Shown: positions 15,440 to 22,992 of the stretch, one piece after another | How the letters are laid out: each line of letters opens with the position of its first letter | Numbering within the stretch: the first letter of the stretch is position 1 | Assembly: GCA_022791635.1 (NCBI GenBank) | Contig: JAAVZL010000043.1 | Coordinates: forward strand, 1 to 43,376 | Source of the DNA: Lachnospiraceae bacterium | Lineage (GTDB): Bacteria; Bacillota; Clostridia; Lachnospirales; Lachnospiraceae | DNA length: 43,376 nucleotides | Reading direction: 5' to 3' | Notes under the pieces: generated by a model | What the model was told of the DNA's origin: nothing | Seen by the model: the letters and a program-made list of their open reading frames with translations, nothing else | Databases searched by the model: none | Program-made: the position numbers and the translations under genes

Positions 15440-16372
15440 ATGCAGACAAATTCAACCAGTGTTTTATATCAGAAAATAGGTGTGACCATTGAAAAGCTGG
15501 CTCTCAATCTGCTTTCAAAGAATGCGGGGGATCGAATTCCTCCCATTGCTCAGTATCAGGAGGAGTTTGAGGTTTCCAGAGGCACCATTCAGAATGCCAT
15601 CCGCTATCTGGAGGAGGCCGGGGCCGTGAGCCTGACTCACCATGGGCATCAGGGGACGTATATTGCTTCCCTGGATTACGGAAGGCTTCAGGAGAATTGC
15701 CTGCGTCAGGGATTGATGGGGATTATGCCCCTTCCCTACTCTGTGACCTATGAAGGCTTTGCCACGGCTCTATATGAGCAGCTTAAGGATTTGCGGTTCA
15801 ATATGGCTTATGCCAGAGGAGCGGCGGGCCGCATCAAACTGGTGATTTCGGGAGCTTATCAGTTTGCAATCAGCTCCCAGTATGCGGCAGAGTATGCCAT
15901 AGCCTGTGGGGAGGAGATTGAGGTAGTTCTGAACTTCGGACCGGGAAGCTTTCTCTCTCAGCACGTGCTGCTCCTTCGGGACAAAAGCAAGGATGGGATT
16001 ACAGACGGAATGCGGGTGGCCTACGATCGGGATTCTCTCGATCAGAGTCGGATCACCCAGAATCTTGTAAAGGGAAAGCAGGTAGAGCTGGTGAACATTC
16101 GTACCCAGCAGACCATTGGGGCCCTTCTGGGGGGAACCATAGACGCGGGTGTTTGGAACTACGATGATATTTTAGAGAACCACCATCTGGACAATTTAAA
16201 GATGGTATTTCTGGGTGCGTCCGATTATAATAAGCTGTTTTCTACGGCTGTGCTTTTGATCAGAAGGGATGGAGGGTATTTAAAGGAGGTTTTGAAGAAG
16301 CATATTCGTGTGAAGGAGACCCTGGAAATTCTGGACGATGTGCGGCGCGGCAGAAGAGCGCCGTCTTACTGA
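15440..16372 (+). CDS. yhfZ: YhfZ-type GntR-like transcriptional regulator
   Basis: Predicted regulator of the adjacent yhf operon, 310 residues. An N-terminal winged helix of GntR character (residues about 25-75: DRIPPIAQYQEEFEVSRGTI, then YLEEAGAVSLTHHGHQGTYI) is joined to a periplasmic-binding-protein-like effector domain. The second half (GLMGIMPLPYSVTYEGFA, GGTIDAGVWNYDDI) matches E. coli YhfZ. I use the ATG at 15440 with TGGAGAG upstream, because the open frame from 15371 starts inside the -35 box. An operator-like palindrome at its own start point and two more before yhfY suggest it controls both transcription units. The effector is probably a substrate or product of the pathway; its identity is unknown. 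Confidence 0.88.
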   Translation: MQTNSTSVLYQKIGVTIEKLALNLLSKNAGDRIPPIAQYQEEFEVSRGTIQNAIRYLEEAGAVSLTHHGHQGTYIASLDYGRLQENCLRQGLMGIMPLPYSVTYEGFATALYEQLKDLRFNMAYARGAAGRIKLVISGAYQFAISSQYAAEYAIACGEEIEVVLNFGPGSFLSQHVLLLRDKSKDGITDGMRVAYDRDSLDQSRITQNLVKGKQVELVNIRTQQTIGALLGGTIDAGVWNYDDILENHHLDNLKMVFLGASDYNKLFSTAVLLIRRDGGYLKEVLKKHIRVKETLEILDDVRRGRRAPSY

Positions 16373-16422
16373 TTCCTGCAAAGCAATCCATTGTCCGAGT
16401 TACTACATCTTATATGTCACCA

Positions 16423-16444
16423 AATATACAAAATTTTGTATATT
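16423..16444. promoter_or_regulatory. Predicted YhfZ operator O2 (perfect palindrome)
   Basis: Half-site AATATACAAAA followed directly by its exact reverse complement: 22 bp without a mismatch. It lies 90 bp upstream of O3 and about 130 bp before yhfY, at a spacing that would allow looping or cooperative binding with O3. Confidence 0.75.
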
Positions 16445-16505
16445 AAACGGATAACACAAATAAGTAAAGAAGGGAGATAAGAAAAACAGATATGTGTCTT
16501 GTATT

Positions 16506-16534
16506 TTGTCTTAAAGTACAAAATATTGTATATT
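16506..16534 (+). promoter_or_regulatory. yhfY promoter overlapped by operator O3
   Basis: TTGTCT (16506-16511), a 17-nt spacer and TATATT (16529-16534). Operator O3 (16513-16534, AAAGTACAAAA then TATTGTATATT) matches O2 at 19 of 22 positions and covers the spacer and -10 box. A further TTGTATTTTG stretch just upstream resembles a half-site. Confidence 0.65.
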
Positions 16535-16575
16535 AAAATTGGGGATGATGTTTAAAGAAGGAAGGAGATGAGCGT

Positions 16576-16932
16576 GTGGACGAGCGGATTGAATTGCTGC
16601 GAAAAGCCGGTGTGATCAATGAAAAGATTGCCGTTTATGTACAGGCTGTGGCAGAGGAATTAAAGAAGCTGTATCCCGTGAAAAGGGAAGGCGTGGAAAT
16701 GCTGATTTCACATCTGGCCATGGCATATCAGAGGGCCAGGGAAGAAAAAGAAGTAGAAGAGCTGTCAGAGCAGTTATGGGAAGAGCTGCAGGGCTGCTGT
16801 CGTTATCAGGAAGCAGAGCGGCTGTGCCGGCAGCTTCTCAAAGAGGGACCGTATATTCTGGCACAATCCGAGAAACAGTATGTGCTACTACATTTGTGCA
16901 ATTTATTGCAGCAGGAGGATGAAAAACATTGA
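16576..16932 (+). CDS. yhfY: YhfY, PRD-like domain protein
   Basis: A small cytosolic helical protein of 118 residues matching E. coli YhfY, a stand-alone domain similar to PTS-regulation domains (PRD). MLISHLAMAYQRAREEKEVE provides the histidine (SHLAMA) characteristic of PRDs, where phosphorylation by PTS proteins occurs in multi-domain regulators. There is no DNA-binding domain, so it could act by binding YhfZ or an enzyme; that is inference. Start: GTG at 16576, eight bases after AAGGAG. It is the first gene of the operon, and its stop overlaps the yhfU start. Confidence 0.85.
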   Translation: MDERIELLRKAGVINEKIAVYVQAVAEELKKLYPVKREGVEMLISHLAMAYQRAREEKEVEELSEQLWEELQGCCRYQEAERLCRQLLKEGPYILAQSEKQYVLLHLCNLLQQEDEKH

Positions 16933-17276
16933 AAATTGTGATTGGCGGACATTTGAATCAGGAAGAAAATATGGAATTAGTAAAAAAAGAGGGTATAGAA
17001 GTTGACATTATGGACGATATGAGCGCAGCTATGGCCGTAAAAAGCGGTCAGTACGATTTTTACTTCGGCTCTTGTCAGACCGGCGCAGGCGGCGCCTTGG
17101 CAATGCCCATTGCCCTGTTGGGAAATAAAAAATGCATAAGCGTGGCCGGACCTGGTTTCATTTTAAGCGATGACAAGATTGCGGAAGCGGTAGAAGGAGG
17201 AAAAATTGCATTCGGCTTTGTACCTGAGGCAGCGCAGAGCGTGATCCCGAAAATCATTCGGTGCCTGAATAGATAA
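16929..17276 (+). CDS. yhfU: YhfU, DUF2620 family protein
   Basis: A soluble 115-residue protein of the DUF2620 family, the YhfU of E. coli. The glycine-rich motif FGSCQTGAGGALAMPIALLG, the segment AAMAVKSGQYDFY before it and GKIAFGFVPEAAQSVIPKII near the end are family hallmarks. It begins with TTG (16929) that overlaps the yhfY stop, with AGGAGG ten bases upstream; the N-terminus MKIVIGGHL matches relatives, which supports that start. Biochemical function is unknown; the strict linkage to the transporter YhfT, 11 bp downstream, suggests a component or regulator of uptake. Confidence 0.9.
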   Translation: MKIVIGGHLNQEENMELVKKEGIEVDIMDDMSAAMAVKSGQYDFYFGSCQTGAGGALAMPIALLGNKKCISVAGPGFILSDDKIAEAVEGGKIAFGFVPEAAQSVIPKIIRCLNR

Positions 17277-17287
17277 GGAGAGAAAAT

Positions 17288-18604
17288 ATGGATATTCGTT
17301 TGTTATTTGTGGTTTTGATTGGAGTTACATCAAGTGTATTGGTTAATCGTGACGTTGCAGTTTTTAATGACGGATTTCGTCCGGTATATGCGGAATATTT
17401 TGACGGAGGGATGGACAGAAGATCATTGGGAGCAACAGGCTTTGCCGTAAGCATCGGCTTGCTGCTGGGATATGGTCTGACCACCTCCATTGCGGTGGGA
17501 ATTTTGATTTTTCATTCCTATTTATTGGCAAGCGATATCATCGGCTCCTGGTGTGCAAAGAGCTCAAAGGGAATGATTTTGTCCGGGATTTTGGGAGCAG
17601 TATGGGCGTTGGCCGTTTACTTGGGATTAAACCAGATCAATGCATTCTTCTCGGCCCTTCCGGTAGATGTTATGACACCTCTTGGAACTCTTGCGGATTA
17701 TGTAATTGCTACATTTCCGTTTTTCCCTGCAGTTGCGACGGCATACCAGTTCGGAGCCAAGAAGGGATTTATTACGGGGTTGTGCATTGCCGTTTCTTAT
17801 ATGCTGATTTCCAAGTTTGGAATTTTTACGATTGCGGGAACGAAGATTTCATTAAGCGCGGCGGGAATGGCCATGCTGATTGGTATGGCAGTACTGATTA
17901 CATTTGCAATGAAGGCAAAAAGTGAACAGGCCGTTCATATGGATACCAGTATTTTTGATGAAAATACGAAACGCATTCGGAAAAATATGCTGTATATTGC
18001 CCTTAACGGCGGAGTGCTTTGTGTGGGAACCGCTTTGCTTGTGGTTACGGTGGGGATGACCTCCGGAACCTTGACGCATCAAAATGATTTATTTGGGGCG
18101 GCTTTATTTACGCTGGCAGGTGCACTGGGATATGTTCCGCTGGTTTATACAACGGCAATTACGTCAGGAGTGTTCACGACAGGCTCACGCTTTGTTTTGG
18201 CGGCGGGTATGTTTGTGGCAAGTGCGAACATGCCGGTGATTTCCACAATTTTCGTTGCTTTTGTGGTGGGAGCCCTGGTTGAAGCTTTTGAGGCGTCCGT
18301 CATCGGTATGGTGGGAAATAAGATGAACAGTTATCCGGAGCTGCGCGTTATGGGAAATCATATTCGTAAGGCAATGTCCGAGCTGTTGGATGTATCCTTG
18401 CTGGTTGGAACGGTGGTATGCGGCGGCGCTTTGACCGGAGCGATTGGCTATGGAGGTCTTGGCTCTCTGATTGTGATTGGCTTGTGGATGCTGAATAAAC
18501 AGGTAAAGAAGAAATTTATTATGCAGATGGTGGTGGCTCCGGTTACAGTGTTGATTTTAGCAGTGCTTGTAAACATTATCTCCTATATGGGATTAGCAAT
18601 TTAA
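17288..18604 (+). CDS. yhfT: YhfT family transporter
   Basis: Polytopic inner-membrane transporter, 438 residues, matching E. coli YhfT. About eleven hydrophobic segments; conserved family stretches include VFNDGFRPVYAEYFDGGMDR, ALPVDVMTPLGTLADYV, ATAYQFGAKKGFITG, and YPELRVMGNHIRKAMSELLD. Start: ATG with AAGGAGAG seven bases upstream. It is presumably the route by which the pathway's substrate enters; the substrate is unknown. There are no ATP-binding or PTS motifs, so transport is probably ion-coupled. Base composition is more AT-rich than in the neighbouring php-yhfW genes. Confidence 0.9.
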   Translation: MDIRLLFVVLIGVTSSVLVNRDVAVFNDGFRPVYAEYFDGGMDRRSLGATGFAVSIGLLLGYGLTTSIAVGILIFHSYLLASDIIGSWCAKSSKGMILSGILGAVWALAVYLGLNQINAFFSALPVDVMTPLGTLADYVIATFPFFPAVATAYQFGAKKGFITGLCIAVSYMLISKFGIFTIAGTKISLSAAGMAMLIGMAVLITFAMKAKSEQAVHMDTSIFDENTKRIRKNMLYIALNGGVLCVGTALLVVTVGMTSGTLTHQNDLFGAALFTLAGALGYVPLVYTTAITSGVFTTGSRFVLAAGMFVASANMPVISTIFVAFVVGALVEAFEASVIGMVGNKMNSYPELRVMGNHIRKAMSELLDVSLLVGTVVCGGALTGAIGYGGLGSLIVIGLWMLNKQVKKKFIMQMVVAPVTVLILAVLVNIISYMGLAI

Positions 18605-18616
18605 CAGGAGGAGCTT

Positions 18617-19660
18617 ATGGAAGAGTATTTGATTGGGCTGGCGGAAAAGACATTTCTGGCTCTGCTGAATCCCTACGGCAGTGTTGAGAAAGCATTTCCT
18701 TTGGCGCTTAGAAACGCAGCGGGCAAAAAGCCGATCCGGTATGTTGGGATCAAAAACAGGGTGCAGATTACAGCGGGATTGTTAAAAAGCCTGGAAAAGA
18801 AAAATTTTTACCTGCATACGCTGGATCGGCAGAGTTTTGGAGGAAGGGCTGTTGATATACGTCTTCAAAATCCCGTAACCGGAAGATTTATGACCGGATC
18901 CTCCAGCGGGACGGCCATCAATGTTTTTCTTGGCATCAATGACCTTGGAATTGGTACGGACGGGGGCGGCTCTGTTTTGGCCCCTGCGCTTTCCCTGAAT
19001 CTGTACGGATTTATCAGCAGGTTAATAAGCGAAGAAGAACTGAAAGCATTTCCGCAAGGCAAATCAACAGACGGAATCTTATTTCAAAGCGCAGTAGGGT
19101 TTATGGCCAGAGAGCTTACGGTCATTCGGGAAGCAGCAGAAGCTTCTCTTTCCATTGACGCATGGCCAAAGGATACCTCCTCCATACGTATCTGCGTGCA
19201 GAAGGAGGCGTGGGAGGAATGTACGGAGCTTCATCATGATAAAGCAGAGGTATGTGCGTTCCCCACATTTGAGGCCTCACGACCGGAGCAGCTGGCGTTT
19301 TTGAAAGAAAAGCTTAAGCAGTTTGATATGGTCATAGGGCAAGAGGGTCCCATTGATGTGTACGGATTCGGAGATACCGTATTGGGGCATTTTGATGAGA
19401 ATACGGGGAAGCTTCAGGCACAGGCGTGTAAGGGACTGATAAAGGTAGCAAATATGGCAGATGCAACAGCTATGGTGATTCCGGGTGCCGGATTTGCAAG
19501 GGGATATGTTTTAATTGTTAAGTCAGAAATAGAAGCAATTCAGAAGCTTTTTGCCTTGGCAGCGCAGCTTCCGCCCTTTCAAGATGAGCTTCCGCAGAGA
19601 TATTTTCGTGATTTGAGAAAATATATTCCGAATGAATTCGGACATACAGAGGATGTCTGA
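18617..19660 (+). CDS. Amidase-signature family protein (shortened)
   Basis: A 347-residue soluble protein with the core of the amidase signature fold, which hydrolyses carboxamides by a Ser-cisSer-Lys triad. The candidate residues are present: Lys46 in YVGIKNRV, Ser95 or Ser96 in TGSSSGTA, and Ser119 in IGTDGGGSVLAPALSL. The 24-residue step from Ser95 to Ser119 equals that in fatty acid amide hydrolase (Ser217 to Ser241). The protein is about 100 residues shorter than most relatives, missing part of the N-terminal helical layer. AGGAGGAG precedes the ATG. E. coli yhf has no counterpart. Its place between yhfT and php suggests an imported amide is opened here; this is inference. Confidence 0.75.
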   Translation: MEEYLIGLAEKTFLALLNPYGSVEKAFPLALRNAAGKKPIRYVGIKNRVQITAGLLKSLEKKNFYLHTLDRQSFGGRAVDIRLQNPVTGRFMTGSSSGTAINVFLGINDLGIGTDGGGSVLAPALSLNLYGFISRLISEEELKAFPQGKSTDGILFQSAVGFMARELTVIREAAEASLSIDAWPKDTSSIRICVQKEAWEECTELHHDKAEVCAFPTFEASRPEQLAFLKEKLKQFDMVIGQEGPIDVYGFGDTVLGHFDENTGKLQAQACKGLIKVANMADATAMVIPGAGFARGYVLIVKSEIEAIQKLFALAAQLPPFQDELPQRYFRDLRKYIPNEFGHTEDV

Positions 19661-19738
19661 CAGGGCTGCATCGGTATAGAAGGAAGAGGAGGCGATTGCA
19701 GCGGGAATTCTGTTGAGCCTGATCTACCTGGCTGGACT

Positions 19739-19763
19739 GACGCCGCTTATATAAGAGGGCGTC
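19739..19763 (+). other. Intra-operon hairpin before php
   Basis: GACGCC (19739-19744) pairs with GGCGTC (19758-19763), with TTATATAA in the loop. It stands 3 bp before the php ribosome site, in a 118-bp gap that is unusually wide for this operon, and may tune php translation or mark an mRNA processing site. Confidence 0.4.
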
Positions 19764-19778
19764 TTTGGAGGAAAAGAC

Positions 19779-20687
19779 ATGATACAGACAGTAATGGGAG
19801 AGATTTTGGCCAGTGAGCTTGGAGTGACCATGTGCCACGAGCATCTGGCTCTTGACTTGTCCCCGGTGCGGGGAGACGATGACTCCCGTTTTGACGACAA
19901 GGATCTTGTGTGTCAGGAGCTTTTGAACATGAAGGCCTTAGGGGTGGAGGCTGTGGTGGAAGTAAGCTGCAACGATATGGGCCGGGACGTTGGCAGATTA
20001 AAGGAGTACAGCAAAATCTGCGGGCTTCATATCATTGCTTCCACAGGCTATTATCTGGAGGAATACCATTCGGATTTTGTGAAAAGCAGCAGCTCGGAGG
20101 AACTGTGCGAGGTATTCTGCCGGGAAATTACCCAGGGAATTGACGGAACAGACGTGAAAGCGGGAATCATCGGTGAGGTGGCCTCCGGGGAGCCCCGGAT
20201 GGGTGAGAGTGAGCGCAGAGTTTTGATCGGAGCGGCTATGGCCGGAAGGAAGACAGGGACAGCCGTAACCACCCATTGTCAGCTTGGAAGGCTGGGTCTT
20301 GAGCAGGCAGAGCTTCTTCTTGGTCAGGGTATGGATCCGGCCAAAATCATCCTGGGTCATCTTGATCTGGCTGACGACAGGGCCTACCACAAAGAGCTTT
20401 TGAAGATGGGTGTGAACATAGGGTTTGATACCATTGGAAAGATAAGTTATTTAAGCGACGAGAGGCGGGCGGACAATCTGATGTACCTGGTGGAGCATGG
20501 CTATGAAAAACAGCTTGTGCTGTCCCAGGATATTTCCAGAAAATCCTATTTTTCCAAATGCGGCGCTTACGCCGGCTACATGGCAGTGATGCAGGATTTT
20601 GTGCCTCTTTTGAAGGAACGGGGAATCAAAGAAGAGACCCTGTCGGCCCTTCTGATTCACAATCCTGCCCACATTTTGGACAAATAA
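19779..20687 (+). CDS. php: Phosphotriesterase-homology protein (YhfV/Php)
   Basis: A 302-residue amidohydrolase-superfamily TIM barrel of the phosphotriesterase-like group, equivalent to E. coli php. Metal ligands are visible: CHEH (His20, His22), GIIGEV with Glu133 where phosphotriesterase has its carbamylated lysine, TTHCQLG, IILGHLDL, and LSQDISRKS for the last Asp. Despite the name, this group generally hydrolyses lactones or other esters rather than organophosphates. Start: ATG at 19779 with GGAGGA upstream, giving the conserved N-terminus MIQTVMGEI. In a pathway with two PLP enzymes and an amidase, ring or ester opening is plausible; the substrate is unknown. Confidence 0.93.
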   Translation: MIQTVMGEILASELGVTMCHEHLALDLSPVRGDDDSRFDDKDLVCQELLNMKALGVEAVVEVSCNDMGRDVGRLKEYSKICGLHIIASTGYYLEEYHSDFVKSSSSEELCEVFCREITQGIDGTDVKAGIIGEVASGEPRMGESERRVLIGAAMAGRKTGTAVTTHCQLGRLGLEQAELLLGQGMDPAKIILGHLDLADDRAYHKELLKMGVNIGFDTIGKISYLSDERRADNLMYLVEHGYEKQLVLSQDISRKSYFSKCGAYAGYMAVMQDFVPLLKERGIKEETLSALLIHNPAHILDK

Positions 20688-20727
20688 GGAGATTGCCGCA
20701 AAATAAGCCAAGTAAGGAGTGATCATT

Positions 20728-21831
20728 ACGAAAACCTATCCATTGCAAAGCATATCAATGGAAGAAGCAGTCAGGCTTCAGTTTTGGATTGTAGATTGTA
20801 TTACCAGAGAATTTGAAGGACATGAGATATTAAGCCGAGGCGATCTGGGGGTGGTTTCCGGGGCGAATCAGCCCCTGACCACTCAAAAGGCAGAGCGGGT
20901 CATTGCCCGGATTTTCGGTGCAGAGGGCAGTATGCTTGTGCGGGGAGCAGGAAGCGGGGCCATACGCTTTGGCCTCCACTCCATGTTTGCACCCGGGGAT
21001 TGGGTACTGGTTCATAAGGCTCCTGTTTATAATACCACACAGGCCTCCTTTGGGATGCTGGGACTTCGTAAGCTGGAGGCGGATTTTAACGATCCTTCCA
21101 GGCTTCGCCAGGTGTTAAAGGACCATCCGGAGCTTAAGGGAGCAGTTGTTCAGCATACAAGACAGCTTCCGGAAGATTCCTATGAGCTTTCGAAGGTTAT
21201 TGAAATCATAAAGGAATTTGGAGATCTGCCAATTCTGGTGGATGATAATTATGCAGCCCTCAAAGTGCCGCAGATTGGAAGTCAGTGCGGCGCAGAGCTG
21301 TCTTGCTTTTCTTCCTTTAAGCTTTTGGGACCTGAGGGGATTGGCATTTTGGTGGGAAAGAAATCCTATCTGGATTTGCTGAGAAAAGAGCACTATTCCG
21401 GGGGCATGCAGACTCAGGGGCATGAAGCTTTGGACGTACTGCGGGGACTTGTTTACGCTCCGCTGTCTCTGGCTGTAGAGGCCAGGGAGAGCGAGGAATG
21501 TGTGCGCCGCCTGACATCAGGGGAGATACCAAAGGTAAAGGAGGCTTGCTTGGCAAATGCCCAGTCCAAGGTAATTCTGGTTGAATTTTACGAGGACATT
21601 GCCGAGAGCGTTTTACAGGAAGCCCATAAGCTTGGGTCAGCTCCCTATCCCATTGGCTGTGAGTCAAAATACGAGATGGTACCGCTGTTTTACCGCATAT
21701 CCGGCACCTTTCGAAAGGCGGACCCCCTTTTGGAGCGTCGGATGATCCGCATCAACCCCCTGCGTGCCGGAAGTGATACGGTAATACGAATCTTAAAGGA
21801 ATCCATAGAAAGAGGAAACAAATGTTTATAG
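20728..21831 (+). CDS. yhfS: YhfS, PLP-dependent aminotransferase-like enzyme
   Basis: A fold-type I PLP enzyme of about 367 residues matching E. coli YhfS. PLP-site features: VRGAGSGAIRFGL (phosphate cup), LVDDNYAALK (Asp for the pyridine nitrogen) and FSSFKLLGPEGIG, whose lysine should bind PLP. The start is odd. Homology places the first residue at KTYPLQSIS minus one, where the codon is ACG (20728), eight bases after AAGGAG (20714-20719). There is no ATG there; the in-frame GTG at 20719 lies inside the ribosome site, an ATT is at 20725, and the first in-frame ATG is at 20758. So it starts at a non-standard codon or is poorly expressed. It overlaps yhfX by 10 bp. Confidence 0.88.
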   Translation, partial: TKTYPLQSISMEEAVRLQFWIVDCITREFEGHEILSRGDLGVVSGANQPLTTQKAERVIARIFGAEGSMLVRGAGSGAIRFGLHSMFAPGDWVLVHKAPVYNTTQASFGMLGLRKLEADFNDPSRLRQVLKDHPELKGAVVQHTRQLPEDSYELSKVIEIIKEFGDLPILVDDNYAALKVPQIGSQCGAELSCFSSFKLLGPEGIGILVGKKSYLDLLRKEHYSGGMQTQGHEALDVLRGLVYAPLSLAVEARESEECVRRLTSGEIPKVKEACLANAQSKVILVEFYEDIAESVLQEAHKLGSAPYPIGCESKYEMVPLFYRISGTFRKADPLLERRMIRINPLRAGSDTVIRILKESIERGNKCL

Positions 21832-22985
21832 AACAGACCTTACAGAAAAACAGAGAGCTTGTAAAAGCCGCATTTGTCCTGCATCAGGGGGGGAAGCTTC
21901 TGCCGGATTCTTATTTGGTGGATATGGATTCTTTGCTGGAAAATGCGAAAAAAATTCTGGAGGCAGGAAAAAAGGAACAAATGAAGCTCTTTTTTATGCT
22001 CAAGCAGCTGGGGAGAAATCCCTATATAGGGAAAAAGCTTGTGGAGCTTGGGTATGAGGGAGCCGTGGCCGTAGATTTTCGGGAAGCCCAGGTACTGATG
22101 AAAGCGGGAATTCCCATCGGAAATGTGGGGCATCTGGTGCAGGTTCCCGATGACATGATAGGAGAGCTGGTCTCCTTTGGACCTCAGGTGATTACGGTTT
22201 ATTCCTTTGATAAGCTTAAGAAAATTGATGAGGCGGCCAGGGAGGCGAAGGTGGTGCAGGGAGTCCTTCTGCGGGTTTACGATCCGGGGGATATGCTCTA
22301 CTCCGGCCAGACGGCAGGCTTTTCCCTAGAAGAGCTTCCCGGACTTTTGGAGAAGATTACAGGGACTTTAAGCCATATCAAAGTCCGGGGAGTGACCTCC
22401 TTTCCCTGTTATCTCTATCATGAGGAGCAAAGGGATATTATGCCCACAAATAATTTAAAGACAGTAAAAAGGGCAGTGGAGCTTTTAAAGTCTGCCGGTA
22501 TTGAGGCGGACGTGATCAACACGCCCTCTGCCACTTGTACCAGAACCATTGAAAAAATGAAGGAATGTGGAGGAAACTGCGGAGAGCCGGGCCATGGGCT
22601 TACGGGAACAACACCCTTTCATGCTTTCTGTGAGGCGAAAGAGCGCCCCTCTGTGGTGTATGTAAGCGAAATTTCCCACAATTTTTTGGGAAATGCCTAC
22701 TGTTACGGGGGAGGATATTATCGGAGATCCCATGTGAGAAACGTGCTGGTAGGAAAGGATCTGGAAGAAGCAAAAAGGCTGCAGGTGATTCCGCCCTCGG
22801 ATGAAAGCATTGACTATTACTTTGGCATTTCCAGAGAATGCCAGGTGGGAGATACGGCTGTAATGGCTTTTCGTTATCAGATGTTTGTGACAAGAAGCGA
22901 TGTGGTTCTCCTAAAGGGAGTTCTCTCGGGGCATCCGGAAATCATCGGTGTTTACGACAGTATGGGAAACAGGAAGGTAGTATGA
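21822..22985 (+). CDS. yhfX: YhfX, alanine racemase-fold PLP enzyme
   Basis: A fold-type III PLP enzyme (TIM barrel plus beta domain) of 387 residues, equivalent to E. coli YhfX. The PLP lysine is probably Lys61 in FFMLKQLGRNP. Further family features are GVLLRVYDPGDMLYSGQTAGF, NTPSATCTRTIEKMKECGG and ELGHG-like EPGHGLTGTTPFHA, which lines the cofactor phosphate. Start: ATG at 21822 with AGAGGAAAC upstream, overlapping the end of yhfS, so the two are likely co-translated. It is expected to racemise, decarboxylate or eliminate at the alpha carbon of an amino acid; the actual reaction is not known. The gene ends 7 bp before yhfW. Confidence 0.92.
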   Translation: MFIEQTLQKNRELVKAAFVLHQGGKLLPDSYLVDMDSLLENAKKILEAGKKEQMKLFFMLKQLGRNPYIGKKLVELGYEGAVAVDFREAQVLMKAGIPIGNVGHLVQVPDDMIGELVSFGPQVITVYSFDKLKKIDEAAREAKVVQGVLLRVYDPGDMLYSGQTAGFSLEELPGLLEKITGTLSHIKVRGVTSFPCYLYHEEQRDIMPTNNLKTVKRAVELLKSAGIEADVINTPSATCTRTIEKMKECGGNCGEPGHGLTGTTPFHAFCEAKERPSVVYVSEISHNFLGNAYCYGGGYYRRSHVRNVLVGKDLEEAKRLQVIPPSDESIDYYFGISRECQVGDTAVMAFRYQMFVTRSDVVLLKGVLSGHPEIIGVYDSMGNRKVV

Positions 22986-22992
22986 AAGACGC

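Noticed and set aside
19661..19778. A hydrophobic frame in the gap before php (EEAIAAGILLSLIYLAGL)
   Set aside because: No start codon in frame and only about 22 residues; it could be a relic of a membrane protein end, but nothing supports a gene.
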